Below, one piece after another: positions 35,126-43,698 of a DNA stretch of 64,000 nt. The position numbers and the translations under genes were made by a program. A model generated the notes under the pieces. The model had not been told where the DNA came from and ran no database searches. It worked only from the letters and a program-made list of their open reading frames with translations. The first letter of the stretch is position 1, and each line of letters begins with the position of its first letter. The stretch lies in assembly GCF_005860765.1 (NCBI RefSeq), contig NZ_VCEI01000030.1, positions 124,001 through 188,000 of the forward strand, in the 5' to 3' direction. The stretch comes from Dyadobacter sediminis (GTDB taxonomy: Bacteria; Bacteroidota; Bacteroidia; Cytophagales; Spirosomataceae).

Positions 35126-38100
35126 TTACTGCTTTTCCAAAATGTCTTTAACAATCTTGTTTTTATTCCTTGCAAGCTTTGACTCGTAGTACTTCTTTAA
35201 GTAATGATATATGACGAGTTCATGAACACGCTGCCTGGAAACGAAAAGCCGGTTGAGAAACATATGGATAAGACTGCTTGCAAAATTACGCATTGGAATT
35301 TCCATTGCCGGTAACAGTACAGTCATGCTGGCCCGAATACGGGAGGAACGCTCTTCAAGCAAGATAATTACGTCTGCAATTCCATTTTTCTCGTCATCTG
35401 AAGGATTCAGAAAACTCTGAATATCCTTGTTGTGCGTTCGATACTTGTCGTTTAGCTGGACCGTTAGCTGGGTATTGCCATGAAATTCTTGAAAAAAATG
35501 TTCCTGCAAACTGTCCATCAGCTTTTTTTTGTCTTCCAGAATAAAGTTCAGATCGTCGAGTAGCATATCTACTCCTCTCAGTCCTACCAGCCAGCGATAC
35601 CTTTCTCCTTCGTCTCCCGAAAGCATATCCAGAAAGGATACCGTAGCCTGGCTGTCTGCAAAGAAAATGGATTCTACCTCTTCATATGCATGACGCCCAT
35701 ACCGTTCTAGTTCTCTTTTATATGTATCAATTTGTACTTTCTGTACCATTCCATTATCTATCAGTGGATCCATCAGCGTATTCAGCGCTGTCAGTACTAT
35801 ATGCCAGAAATCAGGCTGTTTGCCGTTATAAAAACGCAGTCTGATATGATCGTCAGAATCTGCAAAGCGAAGGAAGAACCACTTTTCGATCATTTTATCG
35901 GCAAGAAGGCTATCTGCAAACGGCTTAATTACCGATGTGAGCAAGCGATCCGCCGTTTTGGTACCAGCATATATTTTAACATACAACCATTCGCTTCCAG
36001 CCATAAAATTACGCCTCACTTCATCATGCCTAATCGTGCGGACCTCGGCTGGCTGCAATGCTGGCTCCGTTTCATCTTTATGTAATAACGGAACCAGGAT
36101 TTCACTTACATACCTTTCTTTGTATCCGCCAATAACCGTATTTTCAGTCCCTTCCAGGAATTCAGTAAGGGTAATCTTGCCATACTTGCGCATTGAATCA
36201 CAAAGTATCTGAATGGAAATACTGGAATCACCGTCAATCAGGAATTCACTATCTCCCTGACGAAGCTGAACAAAGCGGGGAATACGATAAGCTTGCCTTA
36301 GCGCATGCCATTCTCTGACATGCGAAACATCTTTTCCAAGCAGCTTGCTGAATAATCCCTTCTCAAAATTCCAGGTAGCACGGCACAGAATCCAGTGTTT
36401 GTATTCAACCCGGGGAAGAAATATATTGGACGATAGAAAATTCCAGTTCCAGCTAAAATACTGATGATCGACTTGATAGGCAAGCTCACAAAGAAAGCGG
36501 TATACGGGCAATCCTATTCCAAAATTATGCGCATTGGTCAGCCTCGGAATTACACGCCTGTTAAGTCTTTTTGATCTTAATATCACCTCACCAGATCCGG
36601 ATATGGAAACCATCAGATCGTCGGGAATAATCTGTTTTTCTTCGGGCAATGAGGAGCCTGCCAGGTAAGGAATTTCAAATTCACGAAAATGCGGGCGCAT
36701 AAGTACGTTCCCGACGCGGGCTTCGGGCAAATGGGCTATTTCAGCAAAAATAACATCTTTGTGCAACGCTTCTTCCTCGTTGATTGCTTTTTTCACCCAC
36801 TTGGTGAGTTCCTCGTTCCCATGGCAAAACCGTCCGATTAGTTTCAGGCCGGAAGGGCCACCCATCGCTTGAAATGCAAATTTAAAATTGCCGTTATCTA
36901 CATCCTCCTGAGAATCTGAGATCAGATTACCAAATAAATAAAAGCTGTCTGGTGCCGTCCTTGTAAGTGGCATGTCCTTCCGAAGCTCTGCCAGCATTGC
37001 ATCGGTCAGGGAAATGGAATGTGCACCTTCCGCAATGGCTTGCTGGTAAATCTTTTCCCGGAACTTCACCAATGCTGACCATTCAGTGGATAAAGGCTTG
37101 ACAATACCCGGCAACTGCATTTCATCCAGTAGTGGCAGGTTATCTGCCTTTCCACCAGTGACTTTACCATAACCGATTCCCGTTTCATTGTCCAGCACTT
37201 CAAGCAATGGCATTTCGCGGTATTCGTATTTTTCAAAAAAGCTTTTTTTAAACTGTTCCATTTCCGGTTGTGGATTCCGGTGGCCCAGTATTTCAATGTT
37301 TTTGTATTCGTTTGTAAGCGAGCTGATCACCTGCTCATTAAGCGTGCACGATTTTGTTTTATAGAATAAGTCGGTTTGGATCAAATCCTTGCTGCCGGTT
37401 GTTACGAAGTGGGAAGCAATTACGGATTCCACATCCTTGTATTTGCTGATTCCCCGTTCTTGCGATTGTAACAATCCTGCAATTTTCTTTAACTGAAATA
37501 CATCGTCGTCTGTGCCTTGTAGTCCTTCCAGTTTTCCAATAATTGTATGAAAAAATTCTTCTCCTGAAACGGTGGCTTCCAGTTCAGAAACCAGTATTTG
37601 AGCATCGATGATGGCATTTACATACTCCTCTGCTTCTTCCCGGCTTATATCGCCGGATATAATACAACTGGCCAGCTCGTTAATACTAGCTCCTTGCCGG
37701 GCTACCGATAATACCATATCGATGTACATACTGGCTTCAACGGATGCCAGTATGTACATTCTTTTCTTATTTTTCAGAAAGCTTTCGACATACCGATAGG
37801 TGTCTCCAATCCGGTAAAGACTGGTATTGATAAAAAATTTCAGTTGACTGCGAATATTACTTTTTTTCAAAAGACCAGTAGTCATTTCTGCTACATAGTT
37901 CATATCCAGCCTGGCGTGCGTATAATATGGTTCGTTATCATTAAATACAATGCTGGTCTGATCTCCCAACTGTCCCATTGTACAGCCGGCAAACAAGCCA
38001 TATGGAGTGCTGCGGGAGGTCATCCGAACCAAATATTTGTATAAGGTCTTCAGCAACTTATCAATCCCCGTCTTCACCCTTCCTTCCAGCAAACCGGTAA

Positions 38101-38287
38101 AAGAATCATACAACTCGGGCGACGCAACATAGATGGCTTCCAGAATCGCCGGTTGTGAAAAAAACCGAATAATTTCATGCTCGAACAGCTCGGGCTGATT
38201 ATTTACTCGTGTGTTGAAGTCATAGAAAACGTCCAATGGAAGTTGTGGACGTCTTAATAAAAAGAAACCCTGGGAAAGAATAGCCAT
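35126..38287 (-). CDS. lanB: Class I lanthipeptide dehydratase, full length (LanB)
   Basis: The 1053-residue protein dehydrates Ser and Thr in lanthipeptide cores by tRNA-dependent glutamylation followed by glutamate elimination. The N-terminal glutamylation domain has the family block YKYLVRMTSRSTPYGLFAGC (near residue 90) with its conserved Arg and Thr. The elimination (SpaB C-terminal) domain begins near residue 770 with EWLYVKIYAGTKTADRLL, continues with WFFLRFADSDDHIRLRFYN, and is fused to the same chain rather than encoded separately. The three precursor genes lie directly upstream on the same strand (64-bp gap). A thiopeptide-type enzyme is less likely because the paired LanC proteins are next to it. 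Confidence 0.95.
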   Translation of the reverse strand: MAILSQGFFLLRRPQLPLDVFYDFNTRVNNQPELFEHEIIRFFSQPAILEAIYVASPELYDSFTGLLEGRVKTGIDKLLKTLYKYLVRMTSRSTPYGLFAGCTMGQLGDQTSIVFNDNEPYYTHARLDMNYVAEMTTGLLKKSNIRSQLKFFINTSLYRIGDTYRYVESFLKNKKRMYILASVEASMYIDMVLSVARQGASINELASCIISGDISREEAEEYVNAIIDAQILVSELEATVSGEEFFHTIIGKLEGLQGTDDDVFQLKKIAGLLQSQERGISKYKDVESVIASHFVTTGSKDLIQTDLFYKTKSCTLNEQVISSLTNEYKNIEILGHRNPQPEMEQFKKSFFEKYEYREMPLLEVLDNETGIGYGKVTGGKADNLPLLDEMQLPGIVKPLSTEWSALVKFREKIYQQAIAEGAHSISLTDAMLAELRKDMPLTRTAPDSFYLFGNLISDSQEDVDNGNFKFAFQAMGGPSGLKLIGRFCHGNEELTKWVKKAINEEEALHKDVIFAEIAHLPEARVGNVLMRPHFREFEIPYLAGSSLPEEKQIIPDDLMVSISGSGEVILRSKRLNRRVIPRLTNAHNFGIGLPVYRFLCELAYQVDHQYFSWNWNFLSSNIFLPRVEYKHWILCRATWNFEKGLFSKLLGKDVSHVREWHALRQAYRIPRFVQLRQGDSEFLIDGDSSISIQILCDSMRKYGKITLTEFLEGTENTVIGGYKERYVSEILVPLLHKDETEPALQPAEVRTIRHDEVRRNFMAGSEWLYVKIYAGTKTADRLLTSVIKPFADSLLADKMIEKWFFLRFADSDDHIRLRFYNGKQPDFWHIVLTALNTLMDPLIDNGMVQKVQIDTYKRELERYGRHAYEEVESIFFADSQATVSFLDMLSGDEGERYRWLVGLRGVDMLLDDLNFILEDKKKLMDSLQEHFFQEFHGNTQLTVQLNDKYRTHNKDIQSFLNPSDDEKNGIADVIILLEERSSRIRASMTVLLPAMEIPMRNFASSLIHMFLNRLFVSRQRVHELVIYHYLKKYYESKLARNKNKIVKDILEKQ

Positions 38288-38351
38288 GGTGCCGGGGGTT
38301 TAAGGTCTTTGTTTAATTATCCAGGATAAACTTAATCAATAATATCTGCTT

Positions 38352-38522
38352 CTAAGTACAATTAGAGGGATATATTGTATTATAACAAGATACACAAGCC
38401 GTAAATGAGGTAACACCGCCCTGAACTGCATTAGCCTGTTCTGATAAAAGCTGTTCAAGATTCAGGTGCGCAACAATTTCCTTATCCAGAGATAAACGAT
38501 TTTTGTTTGATTTCTTTTTCAT
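38352..38522 (-). CDS. Lanthipeptide precursor 1
   Basis: 56 residues beginning MKKKSNKNRLSLDKEIVAHL, with leader EQLLSEQANAVQ and GG at 35-36. The 20-residue core is VTSFTACVSCYNTIYPSNCT: three Cys and seven Ser/Thr. It shares leader and FTAxxSC with precursors 2 and 3 and lies 64 bp before lanB. The short coding length is easily missed. Ring topology cannot be deduced. Confidence 0.88.
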   Translation of the reverse strand: MKKKSNKNRLSLDKEIVAHLNLEQLLSEQANAVQGGVTSFTACVSCYNTIYPSNCT

Positions 38523-38560
38523 AACAATGTAAACCTGATGAGTAAGCTGAATTTCAAAAA

Positions 38561-38612
38561 GCTTGTAATCTGCCCTGCCATTTACTGCTGGATATCCGGA
38601 CAGATTACAAGC
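38561..38612 (-). terminator. Intercistronic hairpin after precursor 2
   Basis: GCTTGTAATCTG (38561-38572) pairs exactly with CAGATTACAAGC (38601-38612). On the minus strand it is followed by TTTTTGAA. It probably acts as a partial terminator or mRNA 3'-end stabiliser, favouring precursor over lanB message. Confidence 0.68.
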
Positions 38613-38633
38613 GTGGTAATTAACACCAGTGGG

Positions 38634-38807
38634 TTATTTATTGCAGGATGTGTAAGTACTTTCACCACAGCAGGAAGCACCTGCGGTGAAGTTAGTTGCT
38701 CCACCTTGTACTTCATTAGTCTGCTCTGCCGAAAGTTGTTCAAAATTCAGATTAGCAATTGTTTCTTTATCAAGAGAAAGTCGGCTTGTTGTTGATTTTT
38801 TTTTCAT
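38634..38807 (-). CDS. Lanthipeptide precursor 2
   Basis: 57 residues beginning MKKKSTTSRLSLDKETIANL, with NFEQLSAEQTNEVQ before GG at 35-36. The 21-residue core (ATNFTAGASCCGES... ending TSCNK) has three Cys, four Thr and three Ser. Leader is nearly identical to that of precursor 3. Flanked on both sides by hairpins. Confidence 0.9.
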   Translation of the reverse strand: MKKKSTTSRLSLDKETIANLNFEQLSAEQTNEVQGGATNFTAGASCCGESTYTSCNK

Positions 38808-38855
38808 GATCTTTTCTGTTTTGAATGTTTAGATTGATAGTTGAAATGAAAGGAA

Positions 38856-38891
38856 AATGTCAGCAGAGGGTTTGACACCTTTGCTGACATT
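38856..38891 (-). terminator. Intercistronic hairpin after precursor 3
   Basis: AATGTCAGCA (38856-38865) pairs exactly with TGCTGACATT (38882-38891), with inner AGG/CCT pairs. It starts 9 bp after the precursor stop and is followed on the minus strand by a TTTT stretch. Confidence 0.65.
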
Positions 38892-38899
38892 CTGTGACA

Positions 38900-39079
38900 C
38901 TAGGCGCAGGAAGTATAAGTTCCTGTATTGCCAATGCCGCAGCAGGAAGATCCGGCAGTAAATGCAGTTGCACCGCCTTCTACTTCCTGTGTTTGTTCTG
39001 TAGAGAGTTGTTCTTCATTCAGGCGAGCGATGGTTTCTTTGTCCAATGAAAGCTTCGAGGTTTCTGTTTTCTTTTTCAT
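38900..39079 (-). CDS. Lanthipeptide precursor 3 (first transcribed)
   Basis: From ATG 39079 the 59-residue peptide opens MKKKTETSKLSLDKETIARL, then NEEQLSTEQTQEVE and GG at 35-36. The frame is open 15 codons further upstream, but the KKK leader start is shared with its two paralogues. The 23-residue core (ATAFTAGSSCCGIGNTGT... ending TSCA) holds three Cys, five Thr and three Ser. LSLDKE takes the place of the FNLD box used for LanB recognition in Firmicute leaders. It is divergent from the lanC genes across a 288-bp intergenic region. Confidence 0.9.
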   Translation of the reverse strand: MKKKTETSKLSLDKETIARLNEEQLSTEQTQEVEGGATAFTAGSSCCGIGNTGTYTSCA

Positions 39080-39367
39080 GATAAATTGATAAATTGATTG
39101 ATTGATGGTGATGTAATGAATCATAACGTTCTTGATTGGGCCCGAACGAAATCGTTACAAACTTGTGATATAGCGTAGCGGAACCTAAATTATTTATACG
39201 AACCATGAATTATCATCGACCGGAGCTCTATCACCATGAATAAATACCAGCAAGTGCATTGCCTTTCCGACCAAAACAACATTTTATCCTTCGTCGAGGT
39301 AATAAAAGCATTGGTCTAAAAACTTCTCTATTCTCCCTGTAAGCGTACACATTTGTACACGAACTTA

Positions 39368-40576
39368 ATGCGTACGATAATGACATTATTAGGGACATCG
39401 AAGATTTCCGTCAATGTTGCAGCAGGCAAAATTGATGAAATCTGCCAGGCTGTAAACACACACAGGCAGCAGTTGACGAGTTTTGGCTTCTCGCGAGGAT
39501 ATCTTGGTGTGTCTGTATTCAACTACCTCTATGCGATGCATTCCGGTAAGGAGGAGTTTTTGGACGAGGCAAGGCAAACATTTGATCAGGCCTGCGATAT
39601 GATTGACAGCGATCTGCACAAAACCTATCCACAGGATTTCGCCGAACTGGGAATAGTAACGCAATACCTTCATAAGGCAGGCGTACTGGACCTTGACCCG
39701 AATACTTTCCTGGACGATGTAGACACTATATTGTTGCAAAAAATGCGCTATGAGTTGAGCATTAAAAACATTGGCGGGTTTGTAAATGGTGCACTCGGCT
39801 ATGGACTCTATTTTCTTCACCGTTGTCAGTACAACCGCGAAAAGGCAGAGCCTGCTATTACAGAATTGATAAATGGAATTATGAATAGCGCGATTCGCAC
39901 GAGCAAGGGTTGTTTCTGGAATTCGAGATTAAATCCGAAAAAGGAAAATACCTACTTGTCAATGCCGCATGGTTCAGCAGCAATTTTACTTTTCATGGCA
40001 CGCGCTGTTGAAATGAACCTGTTTCCGGCGAGTCGCTTGCAGGAAATTGCGCACGAGACCATTTCGTACATGGAGGCACATAGTGTTCAGAATGAATATT
40101 ATCAATTTATCGACATCGTTCAGGATCCTCATAAAAGCCGGTTGGCTCTTTGCTATGGTGATCTGGGCATTGGTTATACCTTGCTCAGGGCTGGTAATGC
40201 ATTTAAAAATAAAGAATGGTCTCGGAAGGGTCATGCAGTCCTGCAAAGCTGTTCGATGCGTCGTAGTGAGAGTACCACTGGTGTGCAGGATGCAAGTATT
40301 CTGTTTGGCGCCACAGGATTGGCACTGGCGTTCGACCATATCAGTCAGCTGATGAACGATACGATGTTTAAGGAAACAGCTGGTTTCTGGTACTCGGAGA
40401 TTCTTCGGCTTGACGGATCAGCAGATGGCTATGCAGGTTATAAAGCCGCTTACAATCAGTGGCATTCACATACCAATCTGGCATTCAGTGAAGGCATCAT
40501 CGGAATTGGTTGTGGATTGATCAAAGGCCTGCATTCCAGTAAGGTCAACTTTGACGAACTAATCTGGTTGCTTTAA
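39368..40576 (+). CDS. LanC-like protein lacking the Cys-His zinc ligands
   Basis: The 402-residue protein (ATG at 39368; a TTG 15 bp upstream and an ATG at 39380 are alternatives) has the LanC repeat pattern: NGALGYGLYFL, MPHGSAAILLF, and LALCYGDLGIGYTLL holding the first zinc Cys (Cys262). The region of the second ligand pair reads SILFGATGLALAF, whereas its neighbour reads SLFCHGATGIAHY, so the Cys-His dipeptide is missing. It therefore probably cannot bind zinc as LanC does; it could be a structural partner of LanC2, a leader-binding subunit or a non-catalytic paralogue. First gene of the plus-strand operon, 20 bp before lanC2. Confidence 0.85.
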   Translation: MRTIMTLLGTSKISVNVAAGKIDEICQAVNTHRQQLTSFGFSRGYLGVSVFNYLYAMHSGKEEFLDEARQTFDQACDMIDSDLHKTYPQDFAELGIVTQYLHKAGVLDLDPNTFLDDVDTILLQKMRYELSIKNIGGFVNGALGYGLYFLHRCQYNREKAEPAITELINGIMNSAIRTSKGCFWNSRLNPKKENTYLSMPHGSAAILLFMARAVEMNLFPASRLQEIAHETISYMEAHSVQNEYYQFIDIVQDPHKSRLALCYGDLGIGYTLLRAGNAFKNKEWSRKGHAVLQSCSMRRSESTTGVQDASILFGATGLALAFDHISQLMNDTMFKETAGFWYSEILRLDGSADGYAGYKAAYNQWHSHTNLAFSEGIIGIGCGLIKGLHSSKVNFDELIWLL

Positions 40577-40596
40577 ATAATTTACCTATTCTCACC

Positions 40597-41823
40597 ATGC
40601 TCGATATCACTACAAACATTTGCCCGCCTCGATTGGTTGAACAATTGCCGAAGCTGACAAGCCTTATTGCCAAAAACCCCGTTACCCAGAACAATGTATC
40701 TCGTGGGGAACTTGGAGTAATACTTTATTATTTCTATCTATCTCGTGCATCAGGTGAAAGCAGGTACGCGCATGAAGCTTACCAACGCCTGGAAACATTG
40801 CTACGCAATCTTACTGCCAATAATACAACAGACCTGATGAACTCAACCCTTGCAGGTGGGCTGGCAGGCCTGGGCATGACGCTGGAAGTTTTAATCAATG
40901 AAGGCTTTATAGAGGACGAGTATGACGACTTTCTGTTCCGCCTTGATCAGTTGGTGTTTGACAATGCATTGAAAAAGATCGAAAAAGAAGATACCGATTT
41001 TTTGCATGGTGGTACAGGCGGGTTTCATTACCTCTACTACAGGTTCAGCAAAAACCCCGATGTACATACCTATCTGAACAAGTACGTAAGTACACTGGCT
41101 GGTATTTCGTATAACTATCAAACAGCAGCTTATATTAGAAATACTTATTTACAACCGATATCTCAGCCTGGAGAAGTGAACCTGGGTTTGTCACACGGCA
41201 TGGCAGCAACTATTCTGATTCTGCTTAATCTTTACGAATCAGACATTAATCAGCCTCTGACTGAATCCCTAATTAGGAAATACATCCGCTTTTTACTTCG
41301 CTATCGCAATACAGGCACTTATGAACAAGGCAGGCATGCGCTATATCCCAATACGGTAACGCTCCGAAATGGTCATTTTGAACCTACTGGTCCCAGCAGC
41401 TATCAAGGAGGATTGCGATGGTGCTATGGCGACCTGAATGTAGCTCACGTTCTTCACCGTGCAGGTAACCTGTTGAGTGAACCGGAATGGAAAAACAAAG
41501 CTGCCGAAACAGGTCTGGCCACGTTGGCAATACAAGACGTTGAAATAGCACGTTGCCATGGCTCTCTTTTCTGTCATGGTGCCACAGGCATAGCACATTA
41601 TTATGATTATCTACAGAGGATTTCGGGGATACATGAATATCGCTTGGGCTATGACTACTGGATTCAGGTAGCAATAGATGAATTTCGTAAAGAGGAAGAA
41701 CAGATGCTACACACCGACATCTCAGGCTACTTTCTGGAAGGAGCTGTTGGATCCGGGCTTGTAATTATGAACAGAATACTGGATGAGCCGGGATATTGGG
41801 AAAAAATATGGTTACTGACTTAA
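40597..41823 (+). CDS. lanC: LanC lanthionine cyclase with intact zinc site
   Basis: The 408-residue cyclase adds Cys thiols to dehydro residues to form lanthionine rings. The zinc ligands are Cys276 (LRWCYGDLN) and Cys326-His327 (LFCHGATG). An additional CHG, Cys320-His321 (IARCHGS), stands six residues before. Repeats AGGLAGLG, HGGTGGFHYL and SHGMAATILI fit the alpha-toroid. It overlaps nothing, begins 20 bp after the degenerate LanC and ends 11 bp before the flavin oxidoreductases, so all four are probably one transcript. Confidence 0.93.
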   Translation: MLDITTNICPPRLVEQLPKLTSLIAKNPVTQNNVSRGELGVILYYFYLSRASGESRYAHEAYQRLETLLRNLTANNTTDLMNSTLAGGLAGLGMTLEVLINEGFIEDEYDDFLFRLDQLVFDNALKKIEKEDTDFLHGGTGGFHYLYYRFSKNPDVHTYLNKYVSTLAGISYNYQTAAYIRNTYLQPISQPGEVNLGLSHGMAATILILLNLYESDINQPLTESLIRKYIRFLLRYRNTGTYEQGRHALYPNTVTLRNGHFEPTGPSSYQGGLRWCYGDLNVAHVLHRAGNLLSEPEWKNKAAETGLATLAIQDVEIARCHGSLFCHGATGIAHYYDYLQRISGIHEYRLGYDYWIQVAIDEFRKEEEQMLHTDISGYFLEGAVGSGLVIMNRILDEPGYWEKIWLLT

Positions 41824-41834
41824 ACTAATGCACA

Positions 41835-42758
41835 ATGAAAAAGCCGAAATGTGGCATATTGGATTTTGGTTTCCGTGAAAACGGACTGAACAGCCTTCTC
41901 AAACTGGATGACGTAATTCATTCGGCAGAAATGGCTGAACAGCTTGGGTTTACCAGATACTGGATCAGCGAACATCACTTCTCGCAAAAATCGCTTGCCT
42001 GGTCGAATCCGCAGGCCGTATTGCCGATTCTGGCCGCATCAACAAAAAAAATCCGGATTGGTGTAGCCGGGGTGTTACTGAACCTTTACTCGCCCTATCA
42101 TATCGCGACATTTTTCAAGATGCTTAATAATGTTTACGGCAACCGGATAGACCTGGGAATTGCAAATGGCAAACCCAGCGCACATGCAATCCGGTATGCC
42201 ACTGGCCAGGACACGCTTGACAAAAGTTCGGTATTCGAGGAAAAATTCGCTGATTTACTACATTACCTGCGCGATGAAGACGATTTGTATCAGGACGGTA
42301 CAGGAGTGGTTGTTCCTCCATATAAAGGCCATGTACCGGAAGTATGGTCGCTTTCCAGTTCAGCATACCGGTCCAATGAGCGGGTTATTAATTTGAAAAT
42401 CAACCTTTCCAGATCCATTTGCCATGAATATGCCGAACAGGGATTTGCCAAAGATCGCCTTACTCAGTTAAAAGAGGACTTCTATGTAACAAATGGCTTT
42501 TACCCCAAAACCAATCTGGTCGTCGGCTTCATCTGTGACAGAACAATGAAAAAGGCAATGAAGACTGCAGAAAAATTTAAATCAGCTGGTCCATGCCTGA
42601 ATCTGGTTGGATGTCCCACCTATTTTCAGGAAAAACTGGCAGAATATCAGGAAGAGTATGGAGTAGATGAATTCATCCTGTACAATTATAGTGTCGATTC
42701 AAAAGAACGGAACCTTGCCATGCGGCTGATTAGTCAGGCTCTTCAGATAGTAGCATAA
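41835..42758 (+). CDS. Luciferase-like (LLM) flavin oxidoreductase 1
   Basis: The 307-residue TIM-barrel protein shows the LLM pattern: IHSAEMAEQLGFTRYWISEHH, IRIGVAGVLLNLYSPYHIATFFKML and RIDLGIANG. It uses FMN or F420 and may act on the lanthipeptide: known precedents are GarO, which makes the sulfoxide in actagardine, and the F420-dependent LanJC enzyme that reduces dehydroalanine in lexapeptide. Which reaction, if any, applies here cannot be read from the sequence. Eleven bp after lanC, with a paralogue following. Confidence 0.85.
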   Translation: MKKPKCGILDFGFRENGLNSLLKLDDVIHSAEMAEQLGFTRYWISEHHFSQKSLAWSNPQAVLPILAASTKKIRIGVAGVLLNLYSPYHIATFFKMLNNVYGNRIDLGIANGKPSAHAIRYATGQDTLDKSSVFEEKFADLLHYLRDEDDLYQDGTGVVVPPYKGHVPEVWSLSSSAYRSNERVINLKINLSRSICHEYAEQGFAKDRLTQLKEDFYVTNGFYPKTNLVVGFICDRTMKKAMKTAEKFKSAGPCLNLVGCPTYFQEKLAEYQEEYGVDEFILYNYSVDSKERNLAMRLISQALQIVA

Positions 42759-42778
42759 CCTTCATCAACGGACTTACC

Positions 42779-43675
42779 ATGAAACCAATACGAATAGGAC
42801 TAATGGACTTTGGACAGCGCTCGCCTCATCTGAACAGCATGCTGAAATTACAAAACATGATCGATTATGCAGTGGCAGGAGAGGAAATGGGTTTCGACAA
42901 GTTCTGGCTGGGCGAGCATCATATGCCCAAGCCCACTCTTACCTATAATAATCCAACCAATCTTGTACCGGTTCTGGCAGGTTACACAAAAACCATGAGC
43001 ATTGGTACTGCCGGAACGTTACTTTGCATTCATAACCCTTATCACATCGCTTCGTCTTACAAGTTCTTTAATAGTGTTTTTCCAAACCGCATTGAATTAG
43101 GTTTTGCCAATGGTATGCCTTATCAAGCTATTTCCATGCATTCAACGGGGAAAAAGAACGAGGACGCCTTTTATGAATTCGAGAAAAAAGTAAATGAAAC
43201 GGTTTCACTTCTGCGAAATGAAGAGGAGTATTTCAAAAATGAGGGTATCGTATTGCCGCCTTATAAAGGATTGCTTCCCGAGCTCTGGACGCTCGGTAGT
43301 TCTGAAAACAGTTTCCGTCGTGCATTAAATTTGGGCACGAACCTCTGTATCTGGACAAGCCGGGAATTTAAATCTGAACAAAAAGAAAGATTGGACGTCT
43401 TTCGTCAGCGCTTTTTTGAATTACATGGACGCCACCCACAAATCAGATCAGTTGTAATCGGTATCTGCCACCCGTCCCGCCGAAAATCACTGCAAATTGC
43501 GCGCGCTCAGAATGACGATGAAAAAATGCCATATGGAGATGTACAATCCTTTTACGACTTCATCCAGCAATACCGCTCATTCTTTGATTTGCATGACTTT
43601 ATGTTTTTTAACGGTATCCTTGATCCCCGGTATCGCATGCAGGGTGTCGAGAAGTTGAAGCAATTACTTAGCTAG
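42779..43675 (+). CDS. Luciferase-like (LLM) flavin oxidoreductase 2
   Basis: The 298-residue paralogue of the preceding gene (IDYAVAGEEMGFDKFWLGEHHMPKP, MSIGTAGTLLCIHNPYHIASSYKFF, RIELGFANG). Like bacterial luciferase alpha and beta subunits, two adjacent diverged LLM genes may form a heterodimer, with one chain binding flavin. It ends 23 bp before the SusC gene, so it is likely cotranscribed with the receptor pair. Substrate and cofactor inferred. Confidence 0.83.
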   Translation: MKPIRIGLMDFGQRSPHLNSMLKLQNMIDYAVAGEEMGFDKFWLGEHHMPKPTLTYNNPTNLVPVLAGYTKTMSIGTAGTLLCIHNPYHIASSYKFFNSVFPNRIELGFANGMPYQAISMHSTGKKNEDAFYEFEKKVNETVSLLRNEEEYFKNEGIVLPPYKGLLPELWTLGSSENSFRRALNLGTNLCIWTSREFKSEQKERLDVFRQRFFELHGRHPQIRSVVIGICHPSRRKSLQIARAQNDDEKMPYGDVQSFYDFIQQYRSFFDLHDFMFFNGILDPRYRMQGVEKLKQLLS

Positions 43676-43698
43676 CTTTTACCTACTATTTCCGGATA

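Noticed and set aside
35126..38287. LanB as a thiopeptide/split dehydratase
   Set aside because: Glutamylation and elimination domains are on one chain and two LanC-like genes are adjacent, which favours class I lanthipeptide synthesis.
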